Below, one piece after another: positions 25,311-33,888 of a stretch of 64,000 bases of DNA; within the stretch, counting starts at the first letter, position 1; each line of letters opens with the position of its first letter. The DNA is from Litorimonas sp. GTDB taxonomy: Bacteria > Pseudomonadota > Alphaproteobacteria > Caulobacterales > Maricaulaceae. Under the pieces are notes generated by a model that was not told where the DNA came from, did no database searches, and worked only from the letters and a program-made list of their open reading frames with translations. The position numbers and the translations under genes are program-made. The stretch covers positions 14,091 to 78,090 of the forward strand of contig JAPYSU010000010.1 in the NCBI GenBank assembly GCA_029936425.1. The letters are read 5' to 3'.

Positions 25311-25801
25311 CAAAAATGAGCAAAGTGAAAGATTATAAATACACCGAATGCGGTCTTGATAATGTGATCTTAAAAGATATGCCTTATCAAGAGGATGATG
25401 ATGGCAACATTATTTTCCGGATACCTGCGGTTAACCTACTTCACGCAGTCATCGCTTTCGGCATTGTAATGTCGGAAAGTGGAATGCTGCCTGATGAATT
25501 AAAGTTCATTCGAACAGAATTAGGCTTAACACAGTCTGAACTCGGCGAGAGAGTACAGAAAGATGGTCAAACTGTTGGCCGGTGGGAGCGTGGAGATAAT
25601 CCAATTGACCAAACAGCAGAGGTGGTCATTCGAATGATGATAATAGAACACCTAGAAGGTATCGGGTTTTTCAATCTCATCGATGTGGATGAAAGCGAAA
25701 TGCGTGTTGAGAATTTAAGCAGAAAGTGTATTCCATCTACGCGAAACGATCCAATTAAAATTAGTCCAGATGGAAACAAAGGGTATCGCTTAGTAGCCTG
25801 A
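25307..25801 (+). CDS. HTH antitoxin-like regulator (MqsA-type)
   Basis: A 164-residue protein opening YKYTECGLDNVILKDMPYQE, followed by LLHAVIAFGIVMSESGML and an XRE-type helix-turn-helix (ELKFIRTELGLTQSELGERV, then GQTVGRWERGDNPID). This is the usual partner of DUF4258 toxins: an N-terminal toxin-binding part and a DNA-binding C-terminal part. The codons are AT-rich like those of the toxin. A terminator follows at 25835-25859. Confidence 0.82.
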   Translation: MTKMSKVKDYKYTECGLDNVILKDMPYQEDDDGNIIFRIPAVNLLHAVIAFGIVMSESGMLPDELKFIRTELGLTQSELGERVQKDGQTVGRWERGDNPIDQTAEVVIRMMIIEHLEGIGFFNLIDVDESEMRVENLSRKCIPSTRNDPIKISPDGNKGYRLVA

Positions 25802-25834
25802 CTTAATCACTAATAAATCCGTATAATTATTGGG

Positions 25835-25859
25835 CCCGCCTTTGGCGGGTTTTTTTTTT
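25835..25859 (+). terminator. Strong terminator after the antitoxin, before gp15
   Basis: CCCGCC (25835-25840), a TTT loop, GGCGGG (25844-25849) and then ten T. It is a textbook Rho-independent terminator placed 14 bases before the gp15 ATG, so transcription of gp15 must pass it or start after it. Confidence 0.88.
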
Positions 25860-25872
25860 GGGAAATTATAAT

Positions 25873-28800
25873 ATGACCACACTTGCTGTGACCGCCGCCA
25901 ATATTGCGGCCAATACCGCCGCTCAGGCAGCCACCGCCTTTGCGCTTTCCACGGCCAACCGCGCCATATCCCATATTTTCGATAACCGCGTCTTGGAGGG
26001 CCCAAGACTGGAAAGTCTGCATGTGCAGACGTCCCGGGACGGCGCGCCCATGTCGCGTGTCTATGGACGGGTGAGACTGGCGGGACAGGTCATCTGGGCC
26101 TCGCGCCTTCGCGAAATACGGACGGAAGAAGAAGTGCAGAGCGGGAAGGGCGGCGGGCCAAGCCGGACAAATTATAGCTATACGATGAGTTTTGCGGTGG
26201 GTCTCTGCGAAGGCGAAATTCTGGGCGTGGATCGCCTCTGGGCTAATGGCGAACCTCTGGAGAGCGCTGGACTAACAATGCGCGTTTACAAAGGCACGTC
26301 CGATCAAATGCCGGATCCGATTATCAGCGCGATAGAAGGCGAAGGCATTCCGGCCTTTAGAAATACGGCCTATGTCGTGTTTGAAGACTTTCCTCTGGAC
26401 GGGTTCGGGGCGCGGCTGCCGCAAATAAACGCCGAAGTTCTGCGGGTTCCCCCGATGCAGGCGGGGCAAAAAATGGAAACTCTGGTCAAATCGGTGAGCC
26501 TGCTCCCCGGGTCGGGCGAGTTCGCCTATGCGGCTCAGATTATCGAGGAAACACCAGAGCCAGGCATCACCCGTCCGATAAATATGAACAATCTGTCCGG
26601 AAAAGCAGATATTCTGCTCGCTCTGGATCAGCTCGAAGATCAGCTGCCCAATTGCCGCCATGTGTCGATCATTACCTCCTGGTTCGGAACGGATTTGCGC
26701 TGCGGGGAATGTGAAATTCGGCCCGGTGTGGAAAGCCGAACCCGCATAACTCCGGAGGCGCAATGGCAGGTCGGGATGAACGCGAGAGGCCAAGCCTATC
26801 TGGTTTCGTCTGATGAAGAGGGCCGCCCGAATTACGGCGGCACGCCGTCTGATGAGTCTATTTTACAGGCTATCCAGACGCTCAAACAGCGCGGTTTCAA
26901 AGTCACGCTTTATCCGTTCATTCTGATGGACATACCGGACGGGCCAAGCCCGTTTCCCTGGCGGGGACGAATTAGCTCGAGCGACGGGACAGACGGCCAT
27001 GCCGGAATAGCGGAACAGGTGGCGCAATTTTTTGATGGGCCAAATGGCTTTCGCAATTTCGTTCTGCATTATGCAAAGCTGGCGCAGGAAGCCGGAGGCG
27101 TGGACGGGTTTGTGCTCGGCTCTGAAATGCGGGGCCTGACGACTTTGCGTGGAGAGCGGGCGGGCGGTAAATCAACTTACCCGGCTGTTACGCATCTCGT
27201 GAGCTTGGCGTCGGAGGTGCACGCGATAATTGGGTCTGACGCCATGCTGACCTACGCCGCCGATTGGAGCGAGTATTTCGGACATCACCCTCGGGATGGG
27301 AGCGGCGATGTCAGCTTCCACCTCGACCCGCTCTGGGCCAGCCCCGATATCTCGGCTGTGGGAATAGACGCCTATTTCCCGCTCTCGGATTGGCGGGAGG
27401 GCGCGCACCTGGATCAGAATTTGGCGCGTTATATTTATGATTTGGAGTATCTTCAAAGTCAGATTGAAGGCGGGGAAGGCTATGATTATTTCTATGGCTC
27501 TGATGCTGACCGGGACGCGCAAATTCGCTCTTCGATTACCGATGGCGGGGCAGGAAAGCCCTGGGTGTTTCGGTATAAGGATATTCGAAACTGGTGGTCG
27601 CAGCCGCATTTCGACCGCATCGGCGGCGTCGAGGTTGCGCAGCCCACGGCATGGCAACCGCAATCCAAACCCGTAATCTTTACGGAAATTGGCTGTCCTG
27701 CCGTCCATTTCGGCGCAAACCAACCCAATGTCTTCTATGATCCCAAAAGCAGTGAGAGCCGTCTGCCCTATTTTTCCAATGGGGAGCGCGACGATTTCAT
27801 TCAAAGGCGCTATCTCGAAGCCTTCATTTCCTATTGGGACAACCCGGCCCATAACCCCATCTCCCCGAACTATCCGGGCCGGATGATTGACACGGACCGG
27901 ACAAGTGTCTGGACATGGGACGCGCGTCCTTTTCCTGATTTTTCGGCCCGTGACGACGTCTGGTCGGACGGAGAAAACTGGGAAAAGGGTCACTGGATTA
28001 CGGGCCGGGTAGGACTTGTCACTCTGGCAGATATTGTCCGCGATATCGCCGCTCAAAGCGGTTTGGTGGATATAGACACTCAGGGACTGAACGGGCTAGT
28101 TCAAGGCTATCATCTTGATCGGCCCATGAGCGCCCGCGCCGCGATTTCCGCTTTGAGCGAACTATACGGATTCAGCCTGGCCCAGCGGGCGGGGACGGTT
28201 GCTTTCTTCTCCCTTGGCGAGGGCGAAGTACAGATACTCACACCCCACGACTTGATGGACAATACCGACGGCCCGGTCACGCGGAGCCATGCCGATCCGG
28301 CTGAGAGCTTACGAGATGTGAGATTGCATTTTATCGACGCTGGAACGGAGTATCAGCTTGGCCTTGCCTCCGCGCGTGACCGGCTATCCGAGACAGAACG
28401 AATTTTGGATATAAATGCGCCCGTCGTCATGGACCGGAGCTTTGCCAATTACCTCTGCGATAATTTGATAAAGCGGATAGAGACGCAGAGCGAAAGCCTG
28501 CGCTTTTCTTTGTCGCCGCAAAACATGACATTAGAAGCGGGCGATCGCGTGAGGCTCTCGGAAATAGGCGATGTCTGGCGGATTGAAACACTTGATGGCC
28601 AAAATGTGCAGGCAAAGCGCGATACGGGTGAGGCCGTTCTGGCCAATTCCGGCGGAACCCCTGATGTGAACACGCCCATTACCTATCCCGGCCGGCCCAT
28701 TCCCATTGCGCTTGACTTGCCAGCTCCCTTCACCGGGCTCGCCGTCGGAGCTCTGCTCTCGCCGTTTAGCGATACGGTGATAGAGGTGACAGGCGAAAGC

Positions 28801-29538
28801 GTGGATCTTCGGGCGCCTCTGCGCCTCGGCGCTTTGCTGACTGATATCCCGCCGGGTCCGACCGCTTATTTTGACCGGGCTGCGGAATTTGAAATTCTCA
28901 TGGCGGGCGGCGGGCTGAGCAGTAAATCTGAAGAGGCGGTGCTGGCTGGCGCAAACCGTTTTGCGGTGGAGACGCCCCGCGGCTGGGATATATTGCAAAT
29001 GGCCAATATCACGCTCATCGGGCCGAACCGCTATCGCTGCGGCGCAGTTCTGCGCGGCGTCGGGAGCGAAGGTTATAGCCGAGAAGGGGTGTCTGCAGGC
29101 GCGCGAATTGTCTGGCTGAATGCGGGGATAGAGACTTTGAGCCTCAATCCGGAGTATATCGGGGAGACCGTGTCTTTGACCGCGACGGCCGCTGGACAAC
29201 AAAGCAATCCGGTGGAACTCAGCTATGCCGCAAGTCATATCAAACCCCTCAGCCCCGCGCATCTCAGTGTCCAGAAAGAAAACGGACTCCTTAACCTTAG
29301 CTGGATACGCCGGAGCCGCGTGGACGCGGATAGCTGGCTCGGCGAGGTGCCCCTAGGCGAAGGAAGAGAAAGATATCGCGTCAGATTGTGGAGCGGTGAC
29401 TCCCTGGCGGAGGCGGCAGAAGTCACAACGCCCAGCTATCAATCCGCCGCTACAAACATCACTCATATAGATGTCGCCCAGGGTTCGGATTTGGCGGGCT
29501 GGGGCGCATCAGCAAAACTTCTGATTTCCCCCATCTAA
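25873..29538 (+). CDS. GTA megatron/host-specificity protein (gp15)
   Basis: A 1221-residue baseplate and receptor-contact protein, a little shorter than RcGTA gp15 (about 1300). After a small hydrophobic N-terminus come RVYGRVRLAGQVIWASRLRE and the tail domain. A TIM-barrel-like domain (GFVLGSEMRGLTTLRGERAG to DISAVGIDAYFPLSDWRE) follows, then beta-rich tail repeats. The ATG at 25873 is preferred; a TTG-like opening at 25858 lies in the terminator T run. No Shine-Dalgarno stands out, which may reflect displacement of its original leader by the inserted toxin-antitoxin pair. Confidence 0.92.
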   Translation: MTTLAVTAANIAANTAAQAATAFALSTANRAISHIFDNRVLEGPRLESLHVQTSRDGAPMSRVYGRVRLAGQVIWASRLREIRTEEEVQSGKGGGPSRTNYSYTMSFAVGLCEGEILGVDRLWANGEPLESAGLTMRVYKGTSDQMPDPIISAIEGEGIPAFRNTAYVVFEDFPLDGFGARLPQINAEVLRVPPMQAGQKMETLVKSVSLLPGSGEFAYAAQIIEETPEPGITRPINMNNLSGKADILLALDQLEDQLPNCRHVSIITSWFGTDLRCGECEIRPGVESRTRITPEAQWQVGMNARGQAYLVSSDEEGRPNYGGTPSDESILQAIQTLKQRGFKVTLYPFILMDIPDGPSPFPWRGRISSSDGTDGHAGIAEQVAQFFDGPNGFRNFVLHYAKLAQEAGGVDGFVLGSEMRGLTTLRGERAGGKSTYPAVTHLVSLASEVHAIIGSDAMLTYAADWSEYFGHHPRDGSGDVSFHLDPLWASPDISAVGIDAYFPLSDWREGAHLDQNLARYIYDLEYLQSQIEGGEGYDYFYGSDADRDAQIRSSITDGGAGKPWVFRYKDIRNWWSQPHFDRIGGVEVAQPTAWQPQSKPVIFTEIGCPAVHFGANQPNVFYDPKSSESRLPYFSNGERDDFIQRRYLEAFISYWDNPAHNPISPNYPGRMIDTDRTSVWTWDARPFPDFSARDDVWSDGENWEKGHWITGRVGLVTLADIVRDIAAQSGLVDIDTQGLNGLVQGYHLDRPMSARAAISALSELYGFSLAQRAGTVAFFSLGEGEVQILTPHDLMDNTDGPVTRSHADPAESLRDVRLHFIDAGTEYQLGLASARDRLSETERILDINAPVVMDRSFANYLCDNLIKRIETQSESLRFSLSPQNMTLEAGDRVRLSEIGDVWRIETLDGQNVQAKRDTGEAVLANSGGTPDVNTPITYPGRPIPIALDLPAPFTGLAVGALLSPFSDTVIEVTGESVDLRAPLRLGALLTDIPPGPTAYFDRAAEFEILMAGGGLSSKSEEAVLAGANRFAVETPRGWDILQMANITLIGPNRYRCGAVLRGVGSEGYSREGVSAGARIVWLNAGIETLSLNPEYIGETVSLTATAAGQQSNPVELSYAASHIKPLSPAHLSVQKENGLLNLSWIRRSRVDADSWLGEVPLGEGRERYRVRLWSGDSLAEAAEVTTPSYQSAATNITHIDVAQGSDLAGWGASAKLLISPI

Positions 29539-29576
29539 GCCATTGAAAACGCCGTCGTCCCGCTTACATTCCTAAC

Positions 29577-30506
29577 ATGGCAAAAAACCCTTATACTTTA
29601 TTGGGGGTGAAGAAAGACGCGAGCAAGGCCGATATCAAAAAAGCCTATCGGCAACTGGCGAAAAAACTTCATCCTGACACGAATAATAACGACCCCAAGG
29701 TTGCGGAGCGCTTCAAGGAAGTGACGGCGGCCTATTCCCTGCTGTCCAATGACGATATGCGCAAGCAATATGACACGGGTCAGGTCGATGCATCCGGACA
29801 GCAGCAAAATCCCTTTGCAGGCGGCGGAAACCCGTTTGGCGGGGGCGGGCCGCAAACCGGCTTTGGCGGTTTCGGCGGCTTCAACCAGAGATCTCGCCGC
29901 GCCGGCGGCCAGGACGATATGGCGGATCTGTTCTCCTCCCTCTTTGGAATGAATATGGGCGGCATGCAGGGCGGAATGGATCGTCCGCCCATGCGCCCCC
30001 AGAAAGGCGCGGATGTTCGCTATAAAATGCAATTGCCGCTCCTGACGGCGCTGGAAGGCGGGACGAAGTCCCTTCAGGGCGGGCTGAAAGTGAAATTGCC
30101 TGCCGGGGTGAAAGACGGTCAGGTCCTGCGCCTGCGTGGTAAAGGACGCCCGGGTGTCAATGGCGGACCGGCTGGCGACGCCAAAATCGAGATCAATATC
30201 AAGCCGCATAAAAACCTGCGGCGCGAAGGCGATGATCTTCATCTGGACTTGCCCATCACCCTGTCAGAGGCGGCCAAAGGCGCGAAAGTGGACATTCCCA
30301 TGCCGCAAGGCACGGTCAAGCTGACTATACCGCCCGGAACCAATACAGGGAAACGCTTCCGCCTTTCCGGAAAAGGCGCGGCCAAAGGCGATCTTTATGT
30401 GACAACGCTTATCAAATTGACCGACGCCGAAATTTCCGCCTTGCCGACCATGGCCAAAGACTGGCCGGATATGGGCGGGGCTGACATTCGTAGCGGATTG
30501 CTCTAA
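29577..30506 (+). CDS. DnaJ-like co-chaperone (CbpA type)
   Basis: A 309-residue J-domain protein: the J domain at residues 1-70 has the HPD motif in KKLHPDTNN, followed by a Gly/Phe-rich linker (PFAGGGNPFGGGG) and the two C-terminal beta domains (QVLRLRGKGRPGVNGGPAGD; GTNTGKRFRLSGKG). The zinc-finger domain of DnaJ is absent, as in CbpA. It stimulates Hsp70 and binds unfolded clients in the cytoplasm. It begins 38 bases after the GTA cluster. Confidence 0.9.
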   Translation: MAKNPYTLLGVKKDASKADIKKAYRQLAKKLHPDTNNNDPKVAERFKEVTAAYSLLSNDDMRKQYDTGQVDASGQQQNPFAGGGNPFGGGGPQTGFGGFGGFNQRSRRAGGQDDMADLFSSLFGMNMGGMQGGMDRPPMRPQKGADVRYKMQLPLLTALEGGTKSLQGGLKVKLPAGVKDGQVLRLRGKGRPGVNGGPAGDAKIEINIKPHKNLRREGDDLHLDLPITLSEAAKGAKVDIPMPQGTVKLTIPPGTNTGKRFRLSGKGAAKGDLYVTTLIKLTDAEISALPTMAKDWPDMGGADIRSGLL

Positions 30507-30572
30507 GCAATAAACGCTCGCCTGAATCACATATTCAGATGTTATTCAGGCTTATATTGTTAAACAGGGCGC

Positions 30573-30905
30573 ATGATGACGTTACGGTCCATAATGATTG
30601 CTGCGACAGCGCTTTTCTTGAGCGCAGCGACAGCTATGGCGGCGCCGCAAGCGCCGGCCCATAAGGCCCTCCAGGCGTCCCAACCCTATTCGCAAAGCGT
30701 TTCTGCGGACGCGCCGTCTTATGTTCTATACGCGCAAAACCGGATTTCAGCGTCCAAGGCGAAATCTATTGCCCTCAAACGGGTGGATGGCGGCGAATAT
30801 GTTGATCTGCGGCTCGTGGGGAACACATATATTGTCCGGGTCAGAGCGCCAGGCGGTCGAATTATTGATATTCGTATTGACGCCACGACTGGCCGGGTGA
30901 AATGA
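30573..30905 (+). CDS. PepSY-domain periplasmic protein
   Basis: A 110-residue protein with a signal peptide (SIMIAATALFLSAATAMAA) and a C-terminal PepSY-like domain: ISASKAKSIALKRVDGG, VRVRAPGGRIIDIRIDATTG. It lies 50 bases upstream of a response regulator gene, a common arrangement in which the PepSY protein belongs to the signal-transduction operon. An inverted repeat (30520-30527 with 30544-30551) precedes it. Confidence 0.78.
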   Translation: MMTLRSIMIAATALFLSAATAMAAPQAPAHKALQASQPYSQSVSADAPSYVLYAQNRISASKAKSIALKRVDGGEYVDLRLVGNTYIVRVRAPGGRIIDIRIDATTGRVK

Positions 30906-30955
30906 TATTTTCGGCTATAGCCCAGATTTAGCGTTCTTTTTTCGATAGGTTTTTC

Positions 30956-31633
30956 ATGCGTATTTTAATTGTAGAAGACGACCCCGATTTGTCCCGCCAG
31001 CTCCGCACGGCCTTAAAGGATACCGGCTATGCGGTGGACGTGGCGGATAATGGCGAAGATGGTCATTTTCTGGGGGATACAGAACCTTATGACGCCGTCG
31101 TTCTGGATCTGGGCTTGCCGCAAATAGACGGCGTTTCCGTGTTGCAGAAATGGCGTGCAGACGGCAAGAAATTCCCGGTCATGATTTTGACGGCGCGGGA
31201 TCAGTGGAGCGAAAAAGTCGCCGGGTTTGATGCGGGCGCGGATGATTATCTGACCAAGCCTTTTCACACCGAAGAGCTCTTGGCGCGCTTGCGGGCCTTA
31301 TTGCGCCGCGCTTCGGGTCATACAACAGATACGATTGAGATTGGCGAATTGTCCATCGACAACCGCTCGGCGCGGGCCTTCGTCAAAGGCATGGCGATTA
31401 AATTGACCAGTCACGAATTCCGCCTCCTCGCCTATATGGCGGCCCATCGGGGGCGCGTTATCTCCCGAACGGAGCTGGTCGAGCATATCTATGAACAGGA
31501 TTATGACCGCGACTCCAACACCATCGAAGTTTTTGTCGGACGGCTGAGACGCAAAATCGGCACTGACCGGATAGAGACAGTCAGAGGACTGGGATACCGT
31601 TTGGTTGATCCGGCTTCTGAAAAGGCTGAATAA
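30956..31633 (+). CDS. OmpR/PhoP-type response regulator
   Basis: A 225-residue regulator with a receiver domain (acidic pocket EDDPD, phosphoacceptor D51 in AVVLDLGLP, lysine K101 in DYLTKPF) and an OmpR-type winged-helix domain (SHEFRLLAYMAAHRGRVISR, then IEVFVGRLRRKIG). It pairs with the kinase gene that starts about 100 bases downstream. It would act on envelope genes together with the PepSY protein. Confidence 0.93.
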   Translation: MRILIVEDDPDLSRQLRTALKDTGYAVDVADNGEDGHFLGDTEPYDAVVLDLGLPQIDGVSVLQKWRADGKKFPVMILTARDQWSEKVAGFDAGADDYLTKPFHTEELLARLRALLRRASGHTTDTIEIGELSIDNRSARAFVKGMAIKLTSHEFRLLAYMAAHRGRVISRTELVEHIYEQDYDRDSNTIEVFVGRLRRKIGTDRIETVRGLGYRLVDPASEKAE

Positions 31634-31737
31634 ATTCAAGTCCATACTCTATTCGAACCTAACGCCTGCGCCTCAGGATTAAAGGGCGAAGGTTTAGATA
31701 GTTTGTTGCGGCATTTTTTTCGCCTTAGACTTTTTTC

Positions 31738-33144
31738 ATGACCGAATCCCGCCAGCCCCGTTCCCTCGTTACCGGACTTGTCCGGGGCGCGGCAATGTGG
31801 GCCATTCCTATCCTTATCCTCTCGGCCGTGGTGCTGACCTGGCTCTACCGCACAACCACATACCGCATTTTTGATGACCCGCTCGACAGCGCCGTGACGT
31901 CTTTGATCGCCTCGGTGGATGTCAATGATAACGGCGTGGTCGCCTTGTCCCGTGAGCCGCTGGATCCCCGCTATCAACGCGCTCTGTCCGGGCGTTACTG
32001 GCTAATAGGCCGGGTAGGAGAAAAGGTTCGCGCACCTTTGCTGCCTTTGGCCGCGTCACGCTCTCTTTACGGCGAAAGCCTGACCCTGGATCCGCCCGTG
32101 CTGCGGGAGCTCAAATCCAATATGGGCGAAGCCGTTCGGGCCTCAACTCAGGGGGTGGATACGGGGGAGACTCTGCGCATCGTGGCGCGGCAGGTCATTC
32201 TGCCCGGAACGGACCAGCCGGTTATAGTCCTGGCCGGGGCGGATAAACGGGCCGCCACACGCGATATTCAACGCTTTGCTTTGACGGCCATTGGGCTCAT
32301 GACAGCGCTCTGTCTGGCACTAATTTTTGCCGTCTTTACTCAGGTTCGAGTCGGCCTTAGCCCGCTTTTTACGCTGCGAAACAAAGTTGCAGATATACGG
32401 GAAGGTAAAGCGGCCCAGGTTGAAGGCATTTACCCGCCTGAAATCGCGCCTCTTGCTGAAGAGCTAAACAGTCTGATTATTCATAATAAAAATATTGTCG
32501 AGCGGGCCCGCACCCATGTCGGCAATCTGGCCCATGCGTTGAAGACCCCTTTGGCTGTGCTGCAGAATGAAGCGCAGGGCGGAAAATCGACGCCCTCCAA
32601 ACTGGTGACCAAGCAAACCGAAATTATGCGTCAACAGGTGGACCATCACCTTCGCCGCGCCCGCGCGGCGGCCAGAGGGCAGGCAATCGGTGTCACCACG
32701 CCGCTGGAAGAGGTCATCGAGCCGCTGACGCGCACTCTACCGCGTATTTACCGTGATAAAGACCTCTTGATCGATGTTGAATCCGAACCCTCCCTTGTCT
32801 TTCGGGGGGCCAAGAGGGATTTGGAGGATATGGTGGGAAACCTTATGGATAACGCGGCAAAATGGACGAAAAGCGATATCAGGCTGCGGGCGAAAACCGA
32901 TGAAGAGCGCCCGGATATGATACGCATTACGATAGAAGATAACGGCGCAGGTCTGGACCCCAGAGAATATGAAGAGGCACTCAAACGCGGGGCGCGGCTG
33001 GACGAAGCCACGCCCGGCAGCGGATTGGGACTGGCCATCGTCGACGACCTTGCCCGCGCCTATAAGGGGCTGATTCATCTTTCCCGGTCTGATATGGGGG
33101 GCTTGCAGGCAGACCTCATTCTTCCCAAAGTGGGTACGTCATGA
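31738..33144 (+). CDS. Sensor histidine kinase, PhoQ-like layout
   Basis: A 468-residue membrane kinase. Membrane spans at about 17-36 and 181-203 flank a periplasmic sensor of about 140 residues. The phosphoacceptor is H266 in LAHALKTPLAVLQ. The ATPase region has MVGNLMDNAAKW (N box), EDNGAGLD and GSGLGLAIVDDL (G boxes). It overlaps the DUF938 gene by four bases. Confidence 0.92.
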   Translation: MTESRQPRSLVTGLVRGAAMWAIPILILSAVVLTWLYRTTTYRIFDDPLDSAVTSLIASVDVNDNGVVALSREPLDPRYQRALSGRYWLIGRVGEKVRAPLLPLAASRSLYGESLTLDPPVLRELKSNMGEAVRASTQGVDTGETLRIVARQVILPGTDQPVIVLAGADKRAATRDIQRFALTAIGLMTALCLALIFAVFTQVRVGLSPLFTLRNKVADIREGKAAQVEGIYPPEIAPLAEELNSLIIHNKNIVERARTHVGNLAHALKTPLAVLQNEAQGGKSTPSKLVTKQTEIMRQQVDHHLRRARAAARGQAIGVTTPLEEVIEPLTRTLPRIYRDKDLLIDVESEPSLVFRGAKRDLEDMVGNLMDNAAKWTKSDIRLRAKTDEERPDMIRITIEDNGAGLDPREYEEALKRGARLDEATPGSGLGLAIVDDLARAYKGLIHLSRSDMGGLQADLILPKVGTS

Positions 33145-33779
33145 CGAAACCCCCTATCGCCCTCGAAGACAGAGAACAGCACGGCGCGCGTCGTTTCTCT
33201 CCGAGCTCCGGACGCAATAAAGACGTGATCGCGGAGCATCTCAAAACCCTTTTACCGGCTGAAGCCCATGTCTTGGAAATAGCGTCCGGAACAGGAGAGC
33301 ATGGCCATACGGCCTGCGCGGTTCGCGAGGACATTTCCTGGCAATATTCCGACCCTGACGCTGACTCCCGCGCGAGCGAGGATGACTGGCGGCGGGACTA
33401 TCCCATGCAGCTCCGTCCCGCGCTTCCGCTGGATATGACGGCGCCCGAATGGTGGGGTGGTTTGCCCAATTATGACGCGGTATTTTGTGCAAATATGATC
33501 CACATTGCGCCGCCCGCGGCGTGTGAAGGCCTGGCGATAGGCGCGGCCCATATTCTCAAGTCACAGGGCCTTATTTGTCTCTATGGGCCGTTTCTGAACG
33601 AAGCAGAGTCTGCGCCGTCCAATCTTGAATTCGATAAGAATTTAAAGGCCCGCCATCCTGATTGGGGCGTCCGCGAACAAGCCTTTGTTAAGCATATCTT
33701 TGCAAAGGCCGGGTTTAATAAAAGCCGCTTGATCGAGATGCCAAAGAACAACCATATTTTTGTCTTTTCTCGCCATTGA
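33141..33779 (+). CDS. DUF938 SAM-dependent methyltransferase-like protein
   Basis: A 212-residue class I methyltransferase fold of the DUF938 family: RRFSPSSGRNKDVIAEHLKT, then the SAM-binding glycine loop LEIASGTGEHG and YDAVFCANMIHIAPPAACEG. The substrate is unknown. The overlap with the kinase gene suggests cotranscription. Confidence 0.87.
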   Translation: MTKPPIALEDREQHGARRFSPSSGRNKDVIAEHLKTLLPAEAHVLEIASGTGEHGHTACAVREDISWQYSDPDADSRASEDDWRRDYPMQLRPALPLDMTAPEWWGGLPNYDAVFCANMIHIAPPAACEGLAIGAAHILKSQGLICLYGPFLNEAESAPSNLEFDKNLKARHPDWGVREQAFVKHIFAKAGFNKSRLIEMPKNNHIFVFSRH

Positions 33780-33888
33780 GCAGGATGAAAGGCGCTTTCC
33801 TCAGTTCATGACTTTCTTGTCATGTTTTGGACATGTTCCTGAAAGTCAAGAGCTCCTACGGTGGGAGCCAAGTTGGAGGAATCGTTGA

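Larger units (their letters stand above)
13814..29538 (+). mobile_element. Gene transfer agent cluster (RcGTA family), apparently complete
   Basis: Activator-like genes (gafY, gafZ) and 17 structural genes in the RcGTA order: terS, terL, portal, gp3.5, protease, capsid, gp6 to gp15 including gp10.1. Most genes overlap by 4 to 35 bases. There is no integrase, replication, lysis or immunity gene inside, which is typical of a domesticated particle rather than a prophage. Three foreign-looking items interrupt it: a TPR-like gene (16717-17154), a short inverted-end repeat (20373-20485) and a toxin-antitoxin pair (24999-25801). No frame disruption was noticed in the structural genes. Confidence 0.93.

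Noticed and set aside
27172..28056. 294-codon minus-strand open frame inside gp15
   Set aside because: Antisense to the GTA megatron with no domain or ribosome site.
28531..29262. 243-codon minus-strand open frame inside gp15
   Set aside because: Also antisense to the megatron; composition of a shadow frame.
13814..29538. Intact prophage
   Set aside because: No integrase, replication, lysis, immunity or attachment sites are visible, and the gene order is that of RcGTA-type gene transfer agents.
31634..31737. Possible tRNA-like TTCGAA loop near 31650
   Set aside because: No acceptor stem or anticodon arm could be paired around it; no tRNA was found anywhere in the window.
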